Source of the DNA: DAOUJI01 sp965224415
GTDB lineage: Bacteria; Chloroflexota; Dehalococcoidia; Lucifugimonadales; JAGWBF01
Direction: 5' to 3'
DNA length: 64,000 nt
Assembly (NCBI GenBank): GCA_965224415.1
Contig: CBDCZB010000002.1
Span: 62,001 to 126,000 of the forward strand
The notes under the pieces are model-generated. The model ran no database searches, had not been told where the DNA came from, and saw only the letters and a list, made by a program, of their open reading frames with translations. The position numbers and the translations under genes are program-made. The stretch's first letter is position 1; each line of letters opens with the position of its first letter. Shown here piece after piece: positions 47,738 to 56,423 of the stretch.

Positions 47738-50029
47738 TTGGAGAACTTGCTTGGTCCTGATCGATATGATCCAGGGATACATCACTTCTCAGAAACAACG
47801 ACGGGCGGCTCGCCGGTTCGATTCAACGTAGTGTCCGCCAGACCGCCCTCAGCTGGCGACACCGTGCACAAGGTCGGCAGGACGACGGGCTGGACGTCCG
47901 GGCAGATCCCTGAGAGCAGTTCCGATCCTACATGCCCGGGGAATGCGTGGGGCATCCAGGACAATAGAATCCCCGAACCAGCCGTGTCACTCCATGCCTA
48001 TAGGTATTACGAGTGCCTAGTATGGGTGACTCAGGCGTCACGTGGCGGCGATAGCGGCTCTCCCGTGTTCGTTCGGGAGAAGAACGCCAATGACGTGATC
48101 CTAGTTGGAGTCCTCGTGGGAGTGGATGCTCTTAGCGCAGATAAAACCTTGTTCGTCCCCATAGAGAGAATCTACGCCGAGTCGCTGATTCAGGGCTACG
48201 ACTGGCTCCCAGAAGAGATCAGGCCCATACCCAAGTTGAGTGTTTCCGGCAATGACGAGAAACTCCAACTGGATGACAACGGGGCATTCGTCGTAGCGAG
48301 GTTCGGCAAGAAAGACTTCAGCTCGAATCTGTACCCCTACCACTACAAGGCCGTTCTATTCAGGTCAGGTAATCCTGTGAGAGATGCCAGCAACAACATC
48401 GTTGCGCGGGAGGTCTCGGGGGTAGCACCAGTCGCCCGGTTCGACATCTCCAGCATTCCCCTGAGCCAGCGCAGCGGCGAGTTCACGGTCAAAGTACGTC
48501 TCTGTCCACAGGAAGACAGCGACCCTGCCACTCCCGTTATCCTGACTCATTGCAGCGACTACGGCTCGGATGGCGATACATCACTCAAGCTGCCGCCTCC
48601 ACCGCAGGGGGTTGCAGTCGTCAGCGCCGGCACGGATAGCGTCAGGCTGAATTGGACCAAAGTGTCGAACACCATCGGATACGAGATCGAGTACAGGCAG
48701 GTGTCTCCATCCACTTCCGCCTGGGTCGACCGAAAGGGCTCCGTCAAATCACCCCCGGCTGCGATCACCGGTCTCACGTGCGGTATCAAGTACGAATTCA
48801 GGGTACGCGCGTACGGCGACGGCAGCGCCACTCACGACAGTGTGTGGGGCTTCTGGTCTCAGCCGGCGTCTGGGCAGACCGCCGCCTGTCCGCGCACTCG
48901 GCGCTCCGCCCAAGCGGACGAACAAGGCCATCTGGTTCTCAGCTGGCCAGCCGCATCCGACGCCGACCACTACGCGCTGGAGATTCCAGCAATCGGCTAT
49001 ATGGCGACGGTCGGCGGAGGCGCGACGGAGCACTCGGCACCGTGGTCGAGTCTATACGGACTCCGGGGCCAGCAGACTGCGAAGGTGTGGAGTTGCGACG
49101 CATCGGGCCTGTGCAGCTTCTACACGGATGTTTCGTTCCTGCCCCCGGCGCCCGCGCCAAAGGAACTCGCAGCTGCTCAGTCCGGCGCTGGCAAGGTCGA
49201 TCTGCGCTGGGAAGCGGTCGAAGGGGCTGACGAGTACCGAGTCGAGATCAGGGCCGACTCTGCCGATGCGTGGAGCGTCGCTGTACACGACAGCGCCAGC
49301 ACGGCGGTAACCATTGCCGTCGACGCTGCGACGGAGTGTCGCGAGTTCAGGGTCAGGGCGCACGGAGACGGGACGGCGTACGTTGCCGACTGGGGTCCAC
49401 CGTCGGCGCCTGCAACGGTGGGATGCAACAGCCCTCCTGAGTTCACGTCTTCCGGCTACTCGTTCCAGGTCGGAGAGGATGCGGCCACGAGCACTGCGGT
49501 CGGCATAGTCTCGGCCGTGGACCCCGATGGCGACGCGGTGTCGTACTCGATCATTGGAGGCAACGAAGATGGCAGGTTCGCCATTGGAGGGACCTCCGGT
49601 GAGATCATCGTCGCGGGCGCTCTCGATTACGAGACGGCCTCGTCCTTTACGCTGACGGTAGAGGCTCGCGACGGCAACGGCGGGGCCGACACGGTGGAGG
49701 TGGAGATTCTCGTGGCAGAGGTTGCGGAGACGCCGGCTGCCACAACTCTGTCGGTGATTCCCGCGCCTCAGAGCTTGTCCGCCACATCGACGCCCGCCTC
49801 GGCAACGCTCACGTGGAACGCGCCGGACGACCCGTCGATCACCGGATACCGGATTCTACGCAGAACGCAATCAGAGGACGGCTTCCACCGCGTCGCGGAC
49901 GTTGTAAGCTCAGTCACGACCTTCAGCGACTCCACGAACATGGAGCCGAACATACGGTACGAATACAAGGTCCGGGCGATCAGGGGCTCCGACATGGGCC
50001 GTGGCGAGAGAGTGACGGCCACGACATGA
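47738..50029 (+). CDS. Trypsin-like protease / FN3 / cadherin protein, 3' part of the interrupted gene
   Basis: 763 residues from an internal ATG. This lacks a signal peptide. The frame opens at 47663 and reads A-Y-A-R-G-H-S-N, continuing the protease. Protease motifs: TVHKVGRTTGWTSGQI and the serine GGDSGSPVF at about residues 102-110. FN3-like repeats (about 290-385, 480-560), a cadherin-like domain (GYSFQVGEDAATSTAVGIV) and a final FN3 (SLSATSTPASATLTW) follow. Fused with the 45131 frame it would be about 1,630 residues. Could be translated separately only if the internal start works; no good ribosome binding site was seen. Confidence 0.65.
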   Translation: MENLLGPDRYDPGIHHFSETTTGGSPVRFNVVSARPPSAGDTVHKVGRTTGWTSGQIPESSSDPTCPGNAWGIQDNRIPEPAVSLHAYRYYECLVWVTQASRGGDSGSPVFVREKNANDVILVGVLVGVDALSADKTLFVPIERIYAESLIQGYDWLPEEIRPIPKLSVSGNDEKLQLDDNGAFVVARFGKKDFSSNLYPYHYKAVLFRSGNPVRDASNNIVAREVSGVAPVARFDISSIPLSQRSGEFTVKVRLCPQEDSDPATPVILTHCSDYGSDGDTSLKLPPPPQGVAVVSAGTDSVRLNWTKVSNTIGYEIEYRQVSPSTSAWVDRKGSVKSPPAAITGLTCGIKYEFRVRAYGDGSATHDSVWGFWSQPASGQTAACPRTRRSAQADEQGHLVLSWPAASDADHYALEIPAIGYMATVGGGATEHSAPWSSLYGLRGQQTAKVWSCDASGLCSFYTDVSFLPPAPAPKELAAAQSGAGKVDLRWEAVEGADEYRVEIRADSADAWSVAVHDSASTAVTIAVDAATECREFRVRAHGDGTAYVADWGPPSAPATVGCNSPPEFTSSGYSFQVGEDAATSTAVGIVSAVDPDGDAVSYSIIGGNEDGRFAIGGTSGEIIVAGALDYETASSFTLTVEARDGNGGADTVEVEILVAEVAETPAATTLSVIPAPQSLSATSTPASATLTWNAPDDPSITGYRILRRTQSEDGFHRVADVVSSVTTFSDSTNMEPNIRYEYKVRAIRGSDMGRGERVTATT

Positions 50030-50101
50030 ACCCCTCCGTGAACGACCGGGGCGTTGGTTCATACCCCCGTATGGGAAGGGTACGAATCGAAGGAGGTTAA
50101 G

Positions 50102-51541
50102 ATGCATGAACACGTCAGCAAGCTTGGCCGGCCGCGATGGCGCAGACTAGCTGCCGTTCTGTCAGTGGCCGCGTTCGCAATAGCTGCCTTGGCGATCTAC
50201 ACGGCGCCGTCAGTACACGCCACTCCGCCTCCCGGCAACTGTTGGGGCGGCGCGCTGTCTGACGACCCACTTCACTGTCGCGTTCTTGAGGAGGCTCAGA
50301 GAGACGGAATCATCGAGGTTGAGGCGATATACGAGGGTGGCGGCATGCTCTACGTCTACCTGGCGCAGAGCGATCGGGTCTTCATACAGAGCGGTGGGTG
50401 GACAGCGGTGAGCGACGATGTCTACCTGTACATAAAAGAGCAGGCTGAGAAAGAGGCCAACAGTACAGACAAGTATGAATGCGTGCTCGACATCGGTGGT
50501 TGTTCAGAAGGGACACTGGGGAATCACGGACTGCCTCACTCATACATCCTCCCACCGCTGAAGGAGCACGAAGACATCATGCTGCGGCAGGGGGGAGTCG
50601 ACGCGGTACGCTCCGAGCGTGGATGGGCGGCGTTTCGCCAACTGTGGCCAGCGGCTTCTGCTGGAGCCGGTGGCACGGGCGGCGCTGCCGGAGCGGGTCG
50701 GCCTGTTGGATCGGGTGGTTTCGACTTCTCAGACGTCGACTTGGTGAACTTACCTGAGGTTGATTGCGCACATCTGCATAGTAGAATTGGCATGGGAGCC
50801 TGCGTCGAATGGAAATTTTCCCGCGGTCTTGGCATCGCTGGCTCGCATTCAAACCCAGGTAGTAAACAGTACGTCCAAGTGAAGGCCGCTTCCGATGACG
50901 ATCCCAAGGTCCAGGCGGCAAGGGAGGAATGGCTTCGCTGGTCCAGTTTACACCCCGATAACCTAGAGATAATCCCAGTGAAGTACGACTATGAGGAGCT
51001 GTGGCGGTGGAGTCTGATGCTGAGCCGTGTTGCGTATTCGAGAGGCAACTCCGTCGGAATCGTGGGTTCATGGGTCGGTACAAATAGTGGAGCTCATTGG
51101 CCCGGGGATATTGTGGTGTACCCACTGGACGATCTGAAGGAGGCATCGTACGATAACGATTGGGGAGCGCCATACAGGGATGTGGCCTCATACCGGGATA
51201 CTGTACTGGTGGAGGTGCTGGATGCGCAACGGGCAGTGAAGGCACTGCCATGGTTGTTGCGACAGTTGAGCATCCCTGCCGACGCGGCAGGGGTGATCTT
51301 TCAACGAAACAGGACTCCACGCGGAACTGCGTCGTTGGGTAGTGGAGTTGTTCTAGGCGGTCCATTCAAGCCTGCCGATCATCCCTGGCAAAGCGACGCC
51401 GACTCCTCGGATGACGAAGCGTGGGAAGAAATCTCGAACTGGACACTGGCTGGCGCTGGCGCCGGGCTCCTGTTGTTGATTGCCACTCTCGGCTCCGCGA
51501 TCTTCATAGGAGTTCGCCGTTTAGCCAGGCGACGCACCTGA
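50102..51541 (+). CDS. Exported, membrane-anchored protein beside the protease gene
   Basis: 479 residues from ATG with GAAGGAGG upstream. A signal peptide (RRLAAVLSVAAFAIAALAIY, cleavage near VHATPP) and a C-terminal hydrophobic helix (AGAGAGLLLLIATLGSAIF) followed by a basic VRRLARRRT tail anchor it to the membrane with most of the protein outside. The outer part has several cysteine pairs and a Gly-rich linker near 210-235. No family recognised. It starts about 70 bases after the protease, so it is plausibly a partner or substrate. Confidence 0.6.
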   Translation: MHEHVSKLGRPRWRRLAAVLSVAAFAIAALAIYTAPSVHATPPPGNCWGGALSDDPLHCRVLEEAQRDGIIEVEAIYEGGGMLYVYLAQSDRVFIQSGGWTAVSDDVYLYIKEQAEKEANSTDKYECVLDIGGCSEGTLGNHGLPHSYILPPLKEHEDIMLRQGGVDAVRSERGWAAFRQLWPAASAGAGGTGGAAGAGRPVGSGGFDFSDVDLVNLPEVDCAHLHSRIGMGACVEWKFSRGLGIAGSHSNPGSKQYVQVKAASDDDPKVQAAREEWLRWSSLHPDNLEIIPVKYDYEELWRWSLMLSRVAYSRGNSVGIVGSWVGTNSGAHWPGDIVVYPLDDLKEASYDNDWGAPYRDVASYRDTVLVEVLDAQRAVKALPWLLRQLSIPADAAGVIFQRNRTPRGTASLGSGVVLGGPFKPADHPWQSDADSSDDEAWEEISNWTLAGAGAGLLLLIATLGSAIFIGVRRLARRRT

Positions 51542-51686
51542 AGAATCAGCGCAGGGCCGCCGCTTCCTACAGAGTTAGGTCAAAGAGGCGGGCAATCCGC
51601 GACTGCTGCTCATTCGACCGCATCCAAGTCCACTGCCCACGAGTACCTAAGCTTTTCGTGTCGATTGAGAGACAGAGAACTCCTTC

Positions 51687-52238
51687 TTGGCTCAGGTCAT
51701 TACCTTCCTAGACGCCGACCTCGAAAAGCTGTACGTCTTTGGTCGTCACCTTCGTCGGCTGCTGAAAGTGGACCATGAAGAGTTGCCGCGGGAGATACAG
51801 CAGAACATAGACATGGAGTCCTTCCGCATTCAGCAAACCGGAGGCGGCGAGGTAGTCCTGGAACGCACGGGAGAAGCACTAGATCCCGTGATGACAAAGG
51901 AGGTCGGCAGACGAACGTCGGAGGAGTTGGAAGCCCTTTCTCACATCATCTCCGAGCTCAACGAGCGCTTTGGTATCGAACTGGGGGCTGAACACCGAGT
52001 TACCCTTGGGCGCATGATGGAGCGGCTGGAAGAGGACGCGGCCCTGGAAGCGGCCACCAAGGCCAACACGTTGGAGAATGTGCGTATTGCGTTCGATTAC
52101 AAGGTCGAGCAGGTCATTCAGGAAATCGTGGACCTGAACTTTGACCTGTACAAGCGAATAACCGATGACCCCGCATTCGGGGAGGTGGTAAAGAATCATC
52201 TCTTTGACCAATATCTCCGCGCGCACCAGTCCGCTTAG
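51687..52238 (+). pseudogene. hsdR: C-terminal fragment of a type I restriction HsdR subunit
   Basis: 183 codons. The sequence VGRRTSEELEALSHIISELNE, RFGIELGAEHRV, DAALEAATKANTLENVRIAF and the closing NFDLYKRITDDPAFGEVV matches the C-terminal helical domain of type I restriction endonuclease R subunits. The ATPase and nuclease parts are missing and the frame is stopped at 51666, just upstream. It is a decayed remnant with no hsdM or hsdS nearby. The start at TTG 51687 is arbitrary. Confidence 0.7.
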
Positions 52239-52570
52239 GGGAACGAGAATTGATTCAAATGAGCTGAGGGCGGATGATTCCTTCCCTTATATGAGAACCT
52301 CCCAGTGAAAAGTTCGCAATTCGGTCTTACATGGCCCACCAGACTTGATAAAATCAAGAACTTTCACCTGGAGCTTCAAGCTGGCGGTGTAGGAACAGGA
52401 GCCTCCTCAATAGCCTTGCGGCCTGCGGCGAACTTTCGGCTCACTCACAGCCTGGACCCCGCGAGAGTTGCAATCCGTCCCGCGGCCGCCGGACATGTGG
52501 GTGAGTCTGCCGTTTTGCAGGCAGCAAGCGGGGACGACGGCATGGCTGGCTTTGTAAATCAAGAGGTGGT
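52239..52570. other. Gene-free interval after the hsdR fragment
   Basis: 332 bases between the HsdR fragment and the convergent lipoprotein gene. A 95-codon frame at 52305 has no motif and odd composition. I see no RNA or repeat here. Confidence 0.4.
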
Positions 52571-53563
52571 CTACGGCGTAACCGGATCGTAGCTGCCGTC
52601 CGGCAGTATACGCGGCAATGCGTATTGAGGGTTGGTCAGCAGGTCGTAGACATCCGGGTCCTTCGCTTTGAGTTGCTCGGCAGTGCAGGCCGCCCACTCC
52701 CTTGAAATGTCTCCACACCTCTGAGCGTCGCTTTGGGCGCCCAGGATCGTCGTGAGCGCCCAGTAGAAGTATTCGCTTGTCATACAAGCGTAGTCGCAGG
52801 TGGGATCAAGGTAGGTGTACCACGCGCCCGCCGGATACTCTCGACCCGGCGGGAGGGCGCATGGACCATTCCCGTCGTCCTCGCAGTCGGCGGCTTGCCT
52901 CTCCTCAAAGTGCCCGCCCCTGGCGGTGTCCATGTATGCGGCTATAGTCGAAGCCGCTTCCTCGCCAAACACGTCCGGGTAGGTCTGCGCGTAGCCAACC
53001 GAACTTATCAGGTGCAGGATCTCTTCCAGGCTGGCGTCGAATCCGTGTCTAGGGTTGGTTTCCGACCCGTAGAGACCCTGCACACGGACCTGGCCCTTCT
53101 CCACCATCTCCAGGAAACTGCTGGGCGCCTGCTCCAACAGAGACTCCACCTCGGCTTCCGTCTTGGTCATGAGGAGCGAGGCGTTTGCGCGAGTCATTGC
53201 CTTGACGACATCGGGGTTGTCCGGCTCTCCGTCTCCGTTATTGTCCAGGTACTGCGCCATTACGTTTGACGCATGGATTACTTTAGCGTCAGGGGTGCGG
53301 GCGGTGGCAAATATGTTGACGCCAAACACATTGGCATATTTCGGGAATACGCCGGAGAGGAACTGCCAATGGGCGGGGAGTTCCTGGAGGTCGGTGTTCG
53401 CTCTCGACGATATGTCGGATGACGCGGTTGGTGTTGCGGTCCCAATGGACGCCATTGATTGAGGCGTGACTGAAGGCTCGGCGGCCGTCCCACCACAACT
53501 CGCTAGCGCAGGGAGCAGCGCTACGGACACCAGAAACAGCCAGACGGACTTAGTAAGACGCAT
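52571..53563 (-). CDS. Lipoprotein with a calcium-loop-like motif
   Basis: 330 residues. A signal peptide ends in the lipobox LASC (about residue 20-23), predicting a lipid-anchored envelope protein, followed by a Thr/Ser-rich linker. The mature part has VMAQYLDNNGDGEPDNPDVV, a D-x-N-x-D-G loop that resembles an EF-hand or thrombospondin-type calcium site, and several paired cysteines in the C-terminal half. I do not recognise a named family. It is isolated, on the minus strand in the cargo region. Confidence 0.6.
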   Translation of the reverse strand: MRLTKSVWLFLVSVALLPALASCGGTAAEPSVTPQSMASIGTATPTASSDISSRANTDLQELPAHWQFLSGVFPKYANVFGVNIFATARTPDAKVIHASNVMAQYLDNNGDGEPDNPDVVKAMTRANASLLMTKTEAEVESLLEQAPSSFLEMVEKGQVRVQGLYGSETNPRHGFDASLEEILHLISSVGYAQTYPDVFGEEAASTIAAYMDTARGGHFEERQAADCEDDGNGPCALPPGREYPAGAWYTYLDPTCDYACMTSEYFYWALTTILGAQSDAQRCGDISREWAACTAEQLKAKDPDVYDLLTNPQYALPRILPDGSYDPVTP

Positions 53564-53816
53564 CTATTCGCACCTGGTTGTCATCTTGCTGCGATTCCGC
53601 GGTCGCGCCTATGGCAGTCCGGGTTCCATGCATCATTTTCCCTTGCGCAACGGCAGTCATGCCGGCTGATTCCCCCGGTTATGCAACGTCTCACGCTATG
53701 CCGCCGTCCGACCAATCCTAAGAGTCTCCCTTGGGGAGTTCAGTCTCCAAGCGCATCTCACATTGAAGATTTCCTCAGGGCCGCCAAACCTCCAGGAATT
53801 GCTCTGGGGCGTTCCA

Positions 53817-54380
53817 CTACCAGAGCGCCGGCTTATTGACCATCAGATAGAGGGCGATGATCGGCAGCACGGTTGCCAGCGTTCCCCAGGCGTACCACTG
53901 GTGGAGCGCCGAGAAGAATTCTGCGGGCAGCGGCGAATCGGCCCGGCCCGACGGTCCAGAGAGCGTCAGCATGCGGCGTTGCAGGCGGAGGAGAACGCCC
54001 ACCCATACCAGCCCGGAGACTGTGAACAGTATCAAGGAGGTCGTTATCCAGGATACCTCATGAAACCCTGCCCATCCGCCCCAGCGCGCAGCGGCCATCG
54101 CAAGGCCGTTCAGCAGCACCAGGAGCAAGCCGGGCAGCGTGAACAGCAGGTCGGCGCGGGTAACGGATTTGGCGGCGAAGTGCAGAACATCGCGGTTCTT
54201 CGTGCGTCCCGCCATGAGCATCCATGCGGCGGTCACGCTGATGTTGCCCAGAAAGACCACCACGCCGATTATGTGCAGGAGCAAGTGCCACTGATACGGG
54301 TACAGCGGCAGGGAAGCGACCAGCGCCGCGACGGCTAGGAGACCGTAGGCTAGCAACTCGTTTTTGTGGAAGTATCGCAT
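53817..54380 (-). CDS. DUF2269-type integral membrane protein
   Basis: 187 residues with about five hydrophobic segments (9-27, 31-54, 73-95, 106-130, 158-180) and H-x-x-x-x-x-x-G-V-V-x-x-x-G-N in the second helix (LLLHIIGVVVFLGNI), matching DUF2269 membrane proteins. These are distant relatives of CopD and possible heme- or copper-linked proteins. Function unknown. Followed leftward by about 250 bases without a gene, in which I see nothing else. Confidence 0.7.
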   Translation of the reverse strand: MRYFHKNELLAYGLLAVAALVASLPLYPYQWHLLLHIIGVVVFLGNISVTAAWMLMAGRTKNRDVLHFAAKSVTRADLLFTLPGLLLVLLNGLAMAAARWGGWAGFHEVSWITTSLILFTVSGLVWVGVLLRLQRRMLTLSGPSGRADSPLPAEFFSALHQWYAWGTLATVLPIIALYLMVNKPALW

Positions 54381-54602
54381 GGTTACTCCTCCTCAGTGAA
54401 CGCAACATCCTCACAGGTCATGCAGACAGTGCAACTACACAAGACCGGGAACTTCCGTGCTGCGGGCCAAGCTAGCGTGTAGGGCGAGAGGTTGCCTCGC
54501 CTGTTGGGTAGCTGTGTCTGTTCAGGGTATGGTAGCCCCGGCGTTAGTCCCATCATCATGTGGATTATGTAATCGTGAGCAGGAGGAACCTGCATCTTCG
54601 TT

Positions 54603-56177
54603 CTATATGAGAGCCGCACTAATTGCTGCTATGAACTCTCCCCAACGATCCTGTATCCAGTCCAGCGATATCAATGCTGCGTCGCTTGTAACGAACGTAA
54701 TGCTTGCCAATGCGACGACAACATAGGTGAGCCACGTGACTGTTTTTTGCGTTCGGACATTCTCTGTTGCCGCCAGCAATGAGCCGTACTGTGTCAGGTA
54801 GTCGCGCAGAGACCTTTCCGCTTGGTTGAGTTCCGTGGCTCGTCCGTTGATTGCAGAGTTGAGAGCTTCGCCAAGAGTGGTCTCAGGCATCCATGTATGG
54901 ACTGAATCAAATACTGCGACATCGCGACAGAAGTGGGAAGGCTCTTGAGTGGACGAAATCAGGTCAGCCGTGACTGCCCGAATATCTACGCTATAGGCAA
55001 CATTGTCGACAAGCGTTCCCAGGACCTCGATTACCCTTTGCCGACGACGGCGCTTGCTTTCTGTAGCGAGAGCACTGCGAATCTTGTTGAGGTTTCGTCT
55101 GTAGCCTTCTAAGAGATGCCATAGAGCATATATGCCGACCAGGCCATGAACAGTGTTATCTATATAACTGGTGAGTTGATTCAGTCCACCCCACGCCTTG
55201 AGTTGCTTGCCATCTAGGTCTTTCTCCCTGATCGTGAGGGCCGAATGTCGGTAGCGGTCCCCCCTTTTCAGGAAAGAAGCAAATTTCAAGCCAGTGTTCT
55301 GTCTACCCCTCCACAAATCAGGAGCAAAGTCTAAGCTGAGTACGCTCAAATACTCAGGTGCCTGAGGCATTTCACAATCCTTCTTGGGAAAGGGCTCGGC
55401 CTTGCGAAACGTGACCAATTCACACGTTGGCAGTTCGTTGTCAAGGAGACCAGAAGAGAACACGCCCGGGAGATGTTCTCGGAACCAGTTCCCGACTAGG
55501 CTTGCACTTTCATCACGAATCCGTTCAATCTCTCTCACCTTCTGGATTTCAGGGCCGGAAACGCGGTAACTGTAAGGTGTGCGCAAGCGCGTTCTGATAG
55601 TTTCTCTTCGTGTCCGAAGCGCACGATCGATACGGGCCCGAAAGCTCTCTTCGAACACAAAGCACATGACGACGCAAAGGAGAGAGGGAGTAAGAGAGTA
55701 TAGATAGCCTATAGCGTGATGAACGCAGTCCGGCATTGGAGCCGTCCGGGCGCGCGGCAGAAAAGCCCCGGCACTTTCAGAGGAAGAAATGATGCCCAAA
55801 TTGAAGAAGCTCCCTTCAAAGCCATGCTGACTAGCATCGCTGAGCCATTCACTGGGGTCATGCCGGCTCAATCGTTCATCCCGACCCCATCCTAGTTTTC
55901 GGAAGTTATCGAGAAGCTTATCCACATGTGAAGGCGGATAGAACTCTACTGCCCATACACAGCGTAGGTCTACGTACTCATCTTCGGGTGGCGTGGTCTT
56001 CGCGTTTTCCCTTTGATCGTCCCTCCGGTTGATTTCCAGCTTCCAAGCCGTATCGTGAGCACTGGGGAACCACGGAAGACGTTTCCATACAAAACGTTTG
56101 ACCTGCTGAGCTATCCGCCATACCAGACCGCTTGATCTGGATTGTTTATCAGGTTGGTCTTGTTTCTGTTTAACCAT
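54603..56177 (-). CDS. Large unrecognised protein with a C-terminal membrane helix
   Basis: 524 residues. Mostly helical and charged, with many Arg/Glu (for example RALRTRRETIRTRLRTP). A hydrophobic stretch at about 165-185 (SLTPSLLCVVMCFVF) and a C-terminal helix (TWLTYVVVALASITFV) near residue 480 suggest membrane attachment. The last about 60 residues follow a helical region like the end of CorA-type or other two-helix membrane proteins. No family recognised. It lies directly downstream of the methylase gene with a gap of about 250 bases. Context makes a defence or toxin role possible but unproven. Confidence 0.5.
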   Translation of the reverse strand: MVKQKQDQPDKQSRSSGLVWRIAQQVKRFVWKRLPWFPSAHDTAWKLEINRRDDQRENAKTTPPEDEYVDLRCVWAVEFYPPSHVDKLLDNFRKLGWGRDERLSRHDPSEWLSDASQHGFEGSFFNLGIISSSESAGAFLPRARTAPMPDCVHHAIGYLYSLTPSLLCVVMCFVFEESFRARIDRALRTRRETIRTRLRTPYSYRVSGPEIQKVREIERIRDESASLVGNWFREHLPGVFSSGLLDNELPTCELVTFRKAEPFPKKDCEMPQAPEYLSVLSLDFAPDLWRGRQNTGLKFASFLKRGDRYRHSALTIREKDLDGKQLKAWGGLNQLTSYIDNTVHGLVGIYALWHLLEGYRRNLNKIRSALATESKRRRRQRVIEVLGTLVDNVAYSVDIRAVTADLISSTQEPSHFCRDVAVFDSVHTWMPETTLGEALNSAINGRATELNQAERSLRDYLTQYGSLLAATENVRTQKTVTWLTYVVVALASITFVTSDAALISLDWIQDRWGEFIAAISAALI

Positions 56178-56423
56178 TTCTCTGTGCTTCCGAAAGCCTC
56201 AGGCTCCCTGGCCTCCTCACTTCGGCAACTCCGGCTTCTTGGAGCCGTGGATAGACGGATCGATGGCCAGCAACGTCCGCAGTCTGGGTACAGATACGAC
56301 GGCGTCTTCGCCAAGACCGAGCAGGTCGCGAAGAACGATGCGCCCTGCTCAACTGCCACGCTTCCTGCCTTCGCACGTCAAGCATAACCAGGCTCTCCAG
56401 CATCTCCGTGTTGCCGCTTGCCA

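Noticed and set aside
52305..52592. 95-codon rightward frame in the gap after the HsdR fragment
   Set aside because: No motif, no conserved features, and it overlaps the lipoprotein gene end; likely chance.
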